NCBI GenBank assembly: GCA_025059995.1
Contig: JANXCF010000004.1
Span: 174,020 to 238,019 of the forward strand
DNA: 64,000 bases
Direction of reading: 5' to 3'
DNA from: Leptospiraceae bacterium
GTDB taxonomy: Bacteria; Spirochaetota; Leptospiria; Leptospirales; Leptonemataceae
Part shown: piece after piece, positions 35,997 through 42,911 of the stretch
How the letters are laid out: each line of letters starts with the position of its first letter
Position numbering within the stretch: the stretch's first letter is position 1
The notes under the pieces: model-generated
What the model saw: only the letters and a program-made list of their open reading frames with translations
What the model was told of the DNA's origin: nothing
Databases searched by the model: none
Program-made: the position numbers and the translations under genes

Positions 35997-36819
35997 TTTA
36001 TACGAGGTAACGATTGTCCATCGAAGAGTTCGTTATACCCAACATTTACTTAAGTATCGTATTTTCATGTTTTATATTGATATTGATGAGATTGAGCAAT
36101 TAGATAAAAAGATCAAACTATTCTCATATAATCGAAAAAATATTTATTCTTTATATGACAAAGATCATTTTTACTTCTATGAGTCAAAAGCTTCTATCAA
36201 AGAAAATCTAGAACGATACTTCAAAGAAAAGCAACTCATCATTCCAGACAAAATCTATTTGTTAACTAACTTGAGGTTTTTGAATTATGTTTTTAATCCC
36301 GTGTCTTTTTATTATTGCTACAAAGACAACCAACTACTTTATATTCTTTCTGAAGTAAACAATACCTTTAATGAACAAAAACCAATTCTTATCCCTATTA
36401 GTCATTCTGAGAAGAAAAATGCATTCTTGTACTTTCATAAAAACAAAAAAGATTTCTATGTCTCTCCATTTGTAAAATATGATACTGATTTGCTTTTTTA
36501 TTTTACTGAACCATCTGAAACTTTACTTATGAGAGTAGATTCAGGTTATTTCAATCAAAACAAACAAGAACATCACGTCATAGCTACAATGTATGGGAAA
36601 AGAAAGAAATTGACTGATAAAGAATTGATAAAACTCACAATGAAATATCCTTTTGTGACTTTTAAAGTCATTTTTGGGATCCATTACCATGCACTACTTC
36701 TTTGGTTAAAGCAAACTCCTTATTTCACAAAAAGAGAAACCGATCAAATCCTAAGAAAAATTTATTTAAAAAATGGAGGTTATACATATGAACCTATTAA
36801 AAACTATGGTCCAAAATGA
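35971..36819 (+). CDS. DUF1365 family protein
   Basis: The 282-residue protein matches DUF1365: SSLYEVTIVHRRVRYTQHLLKYRI, FYIDIDEIEQLDK, the DKDHFYF acidic-His piece, ILLTNLRFLNYVFNPVSFYYCYK-like LLTNLRFLNYVFNPVSFYYC, and VKYDTDLLF...PFVTFKVIFGIHYHALLLW toward the end. The family is nearly always linked to FAD oxidoreductase and CFA-synthase-like genes but has no established reaction. It overlaps its neighbours at both ends. Its role is presumably in the same lipid-modifying step. Confidence 0.88.
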   Translation: MKLKEFQSSLYEVTIVHRRVRYTQHLLKYRIFMFYIDIDEIEQLDKKIKLFSYNRKNIYSLYDKDHFYFYESKASIKENLERYFKEKQLIIPDKIYLLTNLRFLNYVFNPVSFYYCYKDNQLLYILSEVNNTFNEQKPILIPISHSEKKNAFLYFHKNKKDFYVSPFVKYDTDLLFYFTEPSETLLMRVDSGYFNQNKQEHHVIATMYGKRKKLTDKELIKLTMKYPFVTFKVIFGIHYHALLLWLKQTPYFTKRETDQILRKIYLKNGGYTYEPIKNYGPK

Positions 36820-38077
36820 ATACAAAATCATAGAGCCTAAAACCATATCTCAAAAATTTTTTTATCATACATTAAAATACGCTAAAAATGGTGAGTTGCA
36901 TGTAGTATTGAATGATAATGAAAGATTTGTTTTCGGTGAAAAAAATGAAAAAGAGCCAGCTTTTCTATTCGTGAAAAATCCCAATTTCTTTCGAAGAGTA
37001 TTGTGGTTTGGTGATATTGGATTTGCCGAAGCCTATATGAATGGTGAATTTGAAACAAATGACCTGTACCGTTTGTTAGAGTGGTTTCTCGATAATGCTG
37101 ACTCAATACCTATCTTTGTTTTATCAAATGCTAAGAACTCACTTATTAATATCTTTGAAATTTTTAATTTTGTTCTCCATAAATTTAGAAAAAATACTTT
37201 AAAAAAATCAAAAGAAAATATTGCTTATCATTATGATTTGTCTAATGAATTCTATCAATTGATGTTAGATGAGACTTTGACTTATTCAAGTGGTATTTAT
37301 TTTCCAAACGATACAAAAAATTTAACCAGTGCACAAATATCAAAATATGAGAAAATATGTAGAAAGCTCAACCTCAAACCCTATATGCATATTTTAGAAA
37401 TAGGATCGGGTTGGGGTGGTTTTGCTAAATACGTAGCAGAAAACTATCATTGTTATGTAGATACGATTACTATTTCTGAAAAGCAATATATGTTCGTAAA
37501 AGAGTTAATTGAAAGAAATTCTCTTTCTGATAGAATACGTGTTTATTTTCTGGACTATCGTTTATTAGATCCAAAAAAATTTGGTCTGTATGATCGAGTA
37601 GTTTCAATCGAAATGGCGGAGGCTGTCGGATACGAGTACTTTCCAGAATACTTCAAAACAATAGAGAAAATGCTTAAGTCCGATGGCTTAGCATTAATAC
37701 AATATATTAATTATCCTGAGTATGCGTATAAAAAATATTTAAAAACAACGGACTTTATACAAAAATATATCTTCCCTGGTGGGCAGTTACTTTCACATTA
37801 CGAAGTTTTAAAAGCTCTTCAAGAAACTAAGCTTTGTATGTATGATTTAGAAAGTTTTGGCTTAAGCTATGCTGAAACTTTAAAGTCTTGGAGGAATAAT
37901 TTCCTGAATAACTTAGAAAAAATCAAAGCTTTAGGGTTTGATGATAAATTCATTCGAATGTGGTTGTATTACTTGATTTATTGTGAAGTAGGTTTCCGAA
38001 AAAGATATGTTAATGTAAGTCAGATTCTTCTATCAAGACCTATGAACAAAGATCTTATCGATGGTGTTTATTTCTAA
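36788..38077 (+). CDS. Cyclopropane-fatty-acyl-phospholipid synthase-like methyltransferase
   Basis: From the ATG at 36788, behind GGAGG, about 429 residues. It has the CFA layout: an N-terminal domain with VLWFGDIGFAEAYMNGEFET, then YHYDLSNEFYQLMLDETLTYSSGIYF, the SAM motif HILEIGSGWGGFAKYVAE, and RVVSIEMAEAVGYEYFPEYF. These are hallmarks of CFA synthases. In the light-induced clusters this enzyme methylates or cyclopropanates unsaturated lipid chains, perhaps as an early step to furan fatty acids that quench singlet oxygen; that is inference. It overlaps both flanking genes. Confidence 0.92.
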   Translation: MNLLKTMVQNEYKIIEPKTISQKFFYHTLKYAKNGELHVVLNDNERFVFGEKNEKEPAFLFVKNPNFFRRVLWFGDIGFAEAYMNGEFETNDLYRLLEWFLDNADSIPIFVLSNAKNSLINIFEIFNFVLHKFRKNTLKKSKENIAYHYDLSNEFYQLMLDETLTYSSGIYFPNDTKNLTSAQISKYEKICRKLNLKPYMHILEIGSGWGGFAKYVAENYHCYVDTITISEKQYMFVKELIERNSLSDRIRVYFLDYRLLDPKKFGLYDRVVSIEMAEAVGYEYFPEYFKTIEKMLKSDGLALIQYINYPEYAYKKYLKTTDFIQKYIFPGGQLLSHYEVLKALQETKLCMYDLESFGLSYAETLKSWRNNFLNNLEKIKALGFDDKFIRMWLYYLIYCEVGFRKRYVNVSQILLSRPMNKDLIDGVYF

Positions 38078-38831
38078 ATTAGGCTTTGGTCTTTTGATAT
38101 TTATGATTATTTCTAATCCCGTCTTATCACAAGTGAAGAAAAGAGAATTCTTTGGTTATGCTTTTGATTTGAAAACCAATCAATTTCTATACAAAGAAAG
38201 ATATATCGTAACCTATGAAAATCAAAGATTGACAACTATCGTTGTGATCTATACAGATATCCAGAATCAAGTAATTGGAAAAAAAGTATCTAATTACCAA
38301 AGATATCCCACTATACCTTTGTTCCAACTAGAGTACTACAGAAATGGTTACACAGAAGGTTCATTGTACGAGGACAATGGATTTCGGGTTTTTTATCAAG
38401 ACAAAGGACAACCCAAGAAAGTTTCTAAACTCTTTCCCTTTGATAGAAACATTTCATTAGACTCTGGATTACATCCTAAGATACAAATGCATTTTGATGA
38501 TCTATTAAAAGGGAAATCAATCAAGTTGAATTTTGCTGTCCCTTCTCAATTGGATATCTTGCAATTTCGACTATATAAGCAAAAAGAATGGTTTTTAAAA
38601 GAGAGAAAAACTGTAAGACTAATCTTAGAAATTGATAATTTTTTTCTTAGATTTCTCGTAGAACCAGTAATCCTCGATTATGACATACAAACAAAAGAAT
38701 TAGTTCAATACATTGGAATATCCAATTTATACGATGAAAACAATAAACCATATAAAGTAAAAATCATTTTTGACCATGAAGGAGATGGATATGATATTAC
38801 AACGAGTTCAACATATACCAAGAAATATTGA
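38061..38831 (+). CDS. Secreted hypothetical protein of the light-induced lipid cluster
   Basis: The 256-residue protein has a signal peptide (LGFGLLIFMIISNPVLSQ, cleavage about residue 24) and a beta-rich body (LTTIVVIYTDIQNQVIGKK; SIKLNFAVPSQLDILQFRLYK). It lies between the CFA-synthase-like gene and the SRPBCC gene, overlapping both. I cannot name the family, but secreted proteins of unknown function occur at this spot in such clusters (for example DUF3833 or lipocalin-like). A lipid-carrier role in the periplasm is possible. Confidence 0.72.
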   Translation: MVFISKLGFGLLIFMIISNPVLSQVKKREFFGYAFDLKTNQFLYKERYIVTYENQRLTTIVVIYTDIQNQVIGKKVSNYQRYPTIPLFQLEYYRNGYTEGSLYEDNGFRVFYQDKGQPKKVSKLFPFDRNISLDSGLHPKIQMHFDDLLKGKSIKLNFAVPSQLDILQFRLYKQKEWFLKERKTVRLILEIDNFFLRFLVEPVILDYDIQTKELVQYIGISNLYDENNKPYKVKIIFDHEGDGYDITTSSTYTKKY

Positions 38832-39234
38832 TGAAGTCTGGGATTTTTTTAGCAATCCCAGAAATTTAAAAATCATCACACCCCCTTACATGGGATTTGA
38901 TATCATAAATGAAGTGCCTGAGAAAATGTATGAAGGACTTTTGATTGAATATCGAGTATCTCCACTTCTGAACATTCCCTTAAAATGGATTTCTGAAATA
39001 TCATATATAAAAGAGAAAGAGTATTTTATTGATGAACAGAAGGTTGGTCCTTATAAATTATGGCATCATACTCATATCTTCGAGAAGAAAGATAATGGTG
39101 TTTTAATGAAAGATATTGTATATTATGAATTACCATTTTCACCAATTTCGAATATCATATTGCCATTGATTGAAAATCGATTAAAGGAAATTTTCAATTA
39201 TCGTTATAATAAGATCAAAGAACTTTTCCCATAG
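38791..39234 (+). CDS. SRPBCC (START-like) lipid or ligand-binding protein
   Basis: The ATG at 38791 has AAGGAG six bases ahead, so I take it rather than the frame start at 38770. About 147 residues start ILQRVQHIPRNIDEVWDFFSNPRNLKIITP, typical of SRPBCC cyclase/ligand-binding proteins found next to photolyase and lipid genes. Later parts have the PLKWISEISYI and LPFSPISNIILPLI stretches of the fold, with a C-terminal helix. The ligand is unknown. It overlaps the previous gene by 41 bp. It ends the carH operon; the PYP genes follow after 94 bp. Confidence 0.86.
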   Translation: MILQRVQHIPRNIDEVWDFFSNPRNLKIITPPYMGFDIINEVPEKMYEGLLIEYRVSPLLNIPLKWISEISYIKEKEYFIDEQKVGPYKLWHHTHIFEKKDNGVLMKDIVYYELPFSPISNIILPLIENRLKEIFNYRYNKIKELFP

Positions 39235-39290
39235 GAAAATTCAAAAATCCGATAAAAAAAATTTCTCTATGCTAATTTTTAAAAAAATGA

Positions 39291-39318
39291 TTGAAAAAAT
39301 TAAACTCTCAGATATAAT
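39291..39318 (+). promoter_or_regulatory. Candidate promoter of the first PYP cassette
   Basis: TTGAAA at 39291-39296, a 16-base spacer and a perfect TATAAT at 39313-39318. The expected start of RNA is about four bases ahead of the ATG at 39329, so the RNA would be nearly leaderless. AT-rich sequence makes chance matches common. No copy of the 31-bp operator is present here. Confidence 0.4.
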
Positions 39319-39328
39319 TGAAATTAAG

Positions 39329-39601
39329 ATGGATATATTAACACAACTTAATGGCAATCCAGATGCTATAAAAGAAATTATCCAAAATTTAGAAGCCCAA
39401 TTAGTGAGTTTATATGCTGAAAAAGAATACTTAGAGAAAGAAATCGGAGTATCAGATCCTGTTATCATAGTAGAAATGATAAGAAACATGGAAAAGCAAC
39501 TCATTGATCTATATAAGGAAAGACAAGAAGCTATATATATTGACACGAAAGAGATTGTGATACAAGGACCAAAAAAAATAATCGTTAGAAAAAATAGTTA
39601 G
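39329..39601 (+). CDS. PYP-associated coiled-coil protein, copy 1
   Basis: The likely start is the ATG at 39329 (90 residues), because the distance to the first helix motif then equals that in copy 2; the frame extends back to 39269. The body has two related helix motifs, NLEAQLVSLYAEKEYLEKEI and NMEKQLIDLYKERQEA, joined by DPVIIVEMI, and a beta-like basic tail IVIQGPKKIIVRK. The second protein of this type, before the other PYP, shares the plan, and a third has a related tail. I know no family for it. Position suggests a partner of the photoactive yellow protein made just downstream. Confidence 0.72.
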   Translation: MDILTQLNGNPDAIKEIIQNLEAQLVSLYAEKEYLEKEIGVSDPVIIVEMIRNMEKQLIDLYKERQEAIYIDTKEIVIQGPKKIIVRKNS

Positions 39602-39607
39602 TAGAAT

Positions 39608-40057
39608 ATGAATGAAATCAATAAATTATCAAGTTTCAGAAGTATCCACGAAAGTATCCACGAAAAAGCTGCCTTTTGGGCAAAACATCAACATAAATTC
39701 GTCAGTGATGATTTTTTAGAGAGACTAGAGGATATCAATCATAAAGAATTAGATACACAAAGTATAGGAATCATAGAAATAGATGACAAAGGTAAAATTC
39801 TATACTTTAATGATACTGAATCTAAACAAACTGGATTAAAAAAAGAACAGGTTTTGAATAAGAATTTTTTTACAGAAGTCGCAATATGCACAAATAATCT
39901 CCTATTTCGAAGTATATTTGAGCAAGGTGTATTGGACAATCATTTGAATCATTTACTTCCCTATGTTTTTACTTACAAAATGGATCCAATATTTGTAAAA
40001 ATCCATTTGTATCGAACAAAAACAAAAAGAAATTTCATCTTGATTAAGAGAGATTAA
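39608..40057 (+). CDS. pyp: Photoactive yellow protein, copy 1
   Basis: The 149-residue protein is a PAS-fold photoactive yellow protein with about 24 extra N-terminal residues. The core is IIEIDDKGKILYFNDTESKQ, then KNFFTEVAICTN with Cys94 at the p-coumarate thioester site (Cys69 of Halorhodospira PYP), and FTYKMDPIFVKIHLYR at the end. Glu71 (Glu46) and Thr75 (Thr50) are kept; Tyr42 is Phe67, Arg52 is Leu77, and Pro68 is Ile93. The chromophore should be p-coumaroyl, supplied by the ammonia-lyase and ligase of this island. The ribosome site is weak. A tandem 12-bp repeat lies in its N-terminal coding part. Confidence 0.9.
   Translation: MNEINKLSSFRSIHESIHEKAAFWAKHQHKFVSDDFLERLEDINHKELDTQSIGIIEIDDKGKILYFNDTESKQTGLKKEQVLNKNFFTEVAICTNNLLFRSIFEQGVLDNHLNHLLPYVFTYKMDPIFVKIHLYRTKTKRNFILIKRD
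39641..39664 (+). repeat. Tandem 12-bp repeat within PYP copy 1
   Basis: AGTATCCACGAA occurs twice in direct succession (39641-39652 and 39653-39664). It encodes SIHE-SIHE in the N-terminal extension, ahead of the PAS core. In-frame, so the protein is not broken. PYP copy 2 has no such repeat. Confidence 0.95.
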
Positions 40058-40147
40058 AAATACATTCAATATATTATAAAACTATCAAAACAAATCAAAA
40101 ATATAATTTTATGTTTTTTTATCAAATTCGAAAAAAATTTTCTTTTT

Positions 40148-40178
40148 TTGTCGAAACTTTATAAAAAAGTATCGACAA
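40148..40178. promoter_or_regulatory. Putative CarH-type operator upstream of the second PYP cassette
   Basis: A 31-bp dyad with arms TTGTCGAAACTTT and AAAGTATCGACAA about a 5-base centre; 12 of 13 arm positions pair. It matches the site between photolyase and carH (33814-33844) in 25 of 31 positions by eye. It lies in the 131-bp gap after PYP copy 1, 29 bp ahead of the copy-2 coiled-coil gene start I prefer. It is likely to place this cassette and the ligase under the same regulator. No -10 is convincing. Confidence 0.62.
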
Positions 40179-40206
40179 CCATTAAGAAATGTTTTTTATT
40201 TTAACT

Positions 40207-40482
40207 ATGGAAACAAAAAATTCATTTGAAGAGAGTTTATATAGAATGAAGATGAATATTGATAGTATGGAAAAACAATTGATTGATTTGTATTCAGAAA
40301 AAGAATTCTTAGAGAGAGAAATTCATACATCAAACCCAATCTTAATTGTTCACATGATTAAGAATATGGAAAGACAGTTAAAAGAACTTTATGAAGAAAA
40401 AAGAAATTATTTAGTAATTGATGCCAATCAAATCATCATTCAAGGAGCAAAGAAAATAATCATTCGTAAAAAAAGTTCATAG
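40207..40482 (+). CDS. PYP-associated coiled-coil protein, copy 2
   Basis: The ATG at 40207 gives 91 residues; an ATG at 40189 would add MFFILT. The body has SMEKQLIDLYSEKEFLEREI and NMERQLKELYEEKRNY helix motifs about a NPILIVHMI link, then the tail VIDANQIIIQGAKKIIIRKK. Over these parts it is clearly the same family as copy 1. No signal peptide or membrane helix is seen, so it should be cytoplasmic. It precedes PYP copy 2 by nine bases and so is probably translated from one RNA with it. The function is unknown. Confidence 0.72.
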   Translation: METKNSFEESLYRMKMNIDSMEKQLIDLYSEKEFLEREIHTSNPILIVHMIKNMERQLKELYEEKRNYLVIDANQIIIQGAKKIIIRKKSS

Positions 40483-40491
40483 GAGGTTTTA

Positions 40492-40932
40492 ATGGAAACT
40501 ACAAAATATCAAAATGAAATTTTGGAAAAACTTCAAAAGCAAGCAAAGTTTTGGGCTGATTCTTCCCAAAAGTTCGTTCCAGATACACTACTCGAGAATA
40601 TTGATTTCATGAACAAATCAGAGCTCGAGGATACTTCATTTGGGATAATTGAGTTAGATGATAAAGGAAGAGTAATATTCTTCAATAACACAGAGTCAAA
40701 ACTCACAGGGGTGAGCAAAGAAGAAGCAGTAGGAAAAAATTTCTTTACTGAAGTAGCACCATGCACCAACAATTTTATCTTCAAAGGAACTTTTGAAAAT
40801 GGCGTTCAAAAGAACGAGTTAAATCATCTTTTTCCTTACACATTTACATATCGTATGGCACCTACTCATGTAAAAGTCCATCTCTATCGAACTAAACAAA
40901 GAAGAAATTTTATTTTTATCCTAAGGAGATAA
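40492..40932 (+). CDS. pyp: Photoactive yellow protein, copy 2
   Basis: The 146-residue PYP has the core FGIIELDDKGRVIFFNNTE, then GKNFFTEVAPCTNN with Cys91 at the chromophore site (Cys69), and FTYRMAPTHVKVHLYR at the end. Glu68 (Glu46) and Thr72 (Thr50) are kept; Tyr42 is Phe64 and Arg52 is Val74. The VAPCT box is identical to that of Halorhodospira PYP. A strong AGGAGG lies five bases ahead of the ATG, stronger than for copy 1, so this copy may be the more abundant. It is followed by the ligase gene after 1 bp. Confidence 0.94.
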   Translation: METTKYQNEILEKLQKQAKFWADSSQKFVPDTLLENIDFMNKSELEDTSFGIIELDDKGRVIFFNNTESKLTGVSKEEAVGKNFFTEVAPCTNNFIFKGTFENGVQKNELNHLFPYTFTYRMAPTHVKVHLYRTKQRRNFIFILRR

Positions 40933-40933
40933 A

Positions 40934-42394
40934 ATGTTCTTTGACGTCGATATATATCATCATAGTTTGAACTGGATGAACCCATGGAGAAATATTCTCT
41001 TTGATCTATTAAAGTATAAAAGTAATCCTATTTTGATAACGAAAGAAACTATATACACAGCCGATTCTCTTTGGACCTTAAGTCGGCTGTGGAAAGAGCT
41101 TCTTGCTAAATTTTCACTAAAAAAAGGAGATACTATCTTACTTCACCTTCCAAAAAGTGAGCATCTATTAGCGAATATTATCAACGGTCTTTTCCAAAGT
41201 TATCCTCTGATTTTAGCCAATCCAAAATGGGATTTATGGGAAATCAAAAAACAAACAAATCCAAAGATTATCATCACAGACAAAAATAACTTTGAATATT
41301 TTTCTCATTTCATGAAAGAAAAACAATATGAGTTTATTCGTGTTTTAAACCAAGACTTTGTAATCATACATCTTCCAGAAGGAAATAATATTGAAGAAGT
41401 AGTTTTTTTTCTAAGGACTTCTGGAACTCATTCACCAAAATGGATTGGTTTAACTAACCGTGAAATTTTTTTTAATATTAATGTTCATAGTAAAATATTC
41501 GAGGAATATTCGATAGTTCTTTCTATCCTTCCTTGGTTCCATTCTTTTGGATTGATCTTGGATTTACTTTCTACTTTTCTAAAAAAGTCATATATTATCA
41601 TTGATGAAAATCATGGAAAAGACATTGAATATATTGACTTCCTTTTTGAAAAGTTTTTGTTCCGCCACTTAAGCATGGTTCCTCTCACGTTAGAAAAACT
41701 AATAGAAAATGGGTATGAATCTATTTTATTTCACCTAAATTCAGGAATTATCGGCGGAGCAAAAATTCCTTCGAAATATTTACCTCTACTAAAAAATACA
41801 AAACTAAGAGTTGGTTATGGTCAAACAGAAGCAGGACCAGGCATTAGCATTGGAGAACCTGGAGATTGGGAAAATAATTATGTTGGTAGAATTCTATGTG
41901 ATGTAATGATTTCTGAAGATGGCGAAATCCTATATCATGGCGATAATGTGTACCAATATGAATTAAAAGATGGAAGTATTATAAAATACGATTCCAATCG
42001 TTGGGTTTCCTCAGGAGACTTGGGTTTTCTTATCGACGATCGATTGTATTACGAAGGAAGAAAATCATATATTTTTAAATTGAAAAATGGCAGGTGGTTC
42101 AATCCATTATTAATAGAAGAGCAAATCAAAAGAGAATATCAAATCGACCATTGTATTATCTTGAATGATAACCACGTCGGTTTGATTGTTATTTTTTCTA
42201 ATGATATAAGAACAACTTATCTAATTCCCTTGATTGAAAAAACGCTTTTGTATGCTATTCGTCCATACATAAAAGCTATAATAACGATACAGAAAGAAGA
42301 ATTTTTTAAAACAAACAAGGGAGATTATGACCGATTAAAAATCTATAAATATGTTGTAGGACGATATGGATTACATGATTACCGAGTTAAATGA
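40934..42394 (+). CDS. p-Coumarate:CoA ligase-like ANL enzyme (PYP chromophore activation)
   Basis: The 486-residue ANL-superfamily protein has the P-loop RTSGTHSPK (161-169), LPWFHSFGLILDLLS, GGAKIPSKYLPLL, YGQTEAG (295-301) and SSGDLGF with Asp362. The C-terminal A10 motif is KTNKGDYDR, so Asp464 replaces the normal adenylation Lys (usual KT-x-x-GK). It stands directly after PYP copy 2, where the PYP-linked coumarate-CoA ligase is found in other bacteria. CoA-activated p-coumarate would be transferred to the PYP cysteine. Its 3' end overlaps the tail-protein gene by 29 bp. Confidence 0.84.
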   Translation: MFFDVDIYHHSLNWMNPWRNILFDLLKYKSNPILITKETIYTADSLWTLSRLWKELLAKFSLKKGDTILLHLPKSEHLLANIINGLFQSYPLILANPKWDLWEIKKQTNPKIIITDKNNFEYFSHFMKEKQYEFIRVLNQDFVIIHLPEGNNIEEVVFFLRTSGTHSPKWIGLTNREIFFNINVHSKIFEEYSIVLSILPWFHSFGLILDLLSTFLKKSYIIIDENHGKDIEYIDFLFEKFLFRHLSMVPLTLEKLIENGYESILFHLNSGIIGGAKIPSKYLPLLKNTKLRVGYGQTEAGPGISIGEPGDWENNYVGRILCDVMISEDGEILYHGDNVYQYELKDGSIIKYDSNRWVSSGDLGFLIDDRLYYEGRKSYIFKLKNGRWFNPLLIEEQIKREYQIDHCIILNDNHVGLIVIFSNDIRTTYLIPLIEKTLLYAIRPYIKAIITIQKEEFFKTNKGDYDRLKIYKYVVGRYGLHDYRVK

Positions 42395-42866
42395 GTTTGA
42401 AGTAACATTAAAACAAGATATAGCAAGAAATTATAAAAATCTATCATTTGACTATGATAATTTTATTACAAAAATGAAAAAAGACATTGAAAATATAATT
42501 AACGATGCTTTATCTACCGACGAAATTAAAATCCATCTTGCATTGCAATATAATATCTTGAAATCAAAGTGGATAATTTTAAATAATCGAATACAAAGTC
42601 ATAACTTGAGATATGGAACCGTCCATGAGGAATTGGTTATGAAGGCTTACATCATGAGCCAGTTTATTGGTTTTATTGAGAAATACCTCGAACTAACTCA
42701 AAAGAAATCTATAGATACATTTCTTTCTAATTATAATGAGATTCTAAATGCCAGCTTATTTTTGGTTACCTTAAACCACAATGATCTCATCATTGAGCCA
42801 AAAGAAATCAAAATCTTTGAACCCAAAAAGGTTGTTATAAAAAAGAGAAATAAACAAAGAAGCTAA
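42366..42866 (+). CDS. Helical protein with PYP-partner-like C-terminal tail
   Basis: The 166-residue protein is largely helical through about residue 140, then ends in LIIEPKEIKIFEPKKVVIKKRNK. That end resembles the tails of the two coiled-coil proteins (xIDxxxIxIQGxKKIIxRK) with shared spacing and basic end, though with more changes. The N-terminal part is unlike theirs. It overlaps the ligase gene by 29 bp, so it is probably on the same transcript. No family is known to me. A second ATG at 42375 is possible. Confidence 0.7.
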   Translation: MDYMITELNEFEVTLKQDIARNYKNLSFDYDNFITKMKKDIENIINDALSTDEIKIHLALQYNILKSKWIILNNRIQSHNLRYGTVHEELVMKAYIMSQFIGFIEKYLELTQKKSIDTFLSNYNEILNASLFLVTLNHNDLIIEPKEIKIFEPKKVVIKKRNKQRS

Positions 42867-42911
42867 AAAATTGCAATATTTCATTATCAATCTTTAAATA
42901 ACCCAAAATCC

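Noticed and set aside
39241..39546. Antisense frame of 101 codons over the first coiled-coil gene
   Set aside because: It is the shadow of a helical, Glu/Lys-rich gene; it has Ser/Ile-rich composition and no ribosome site.
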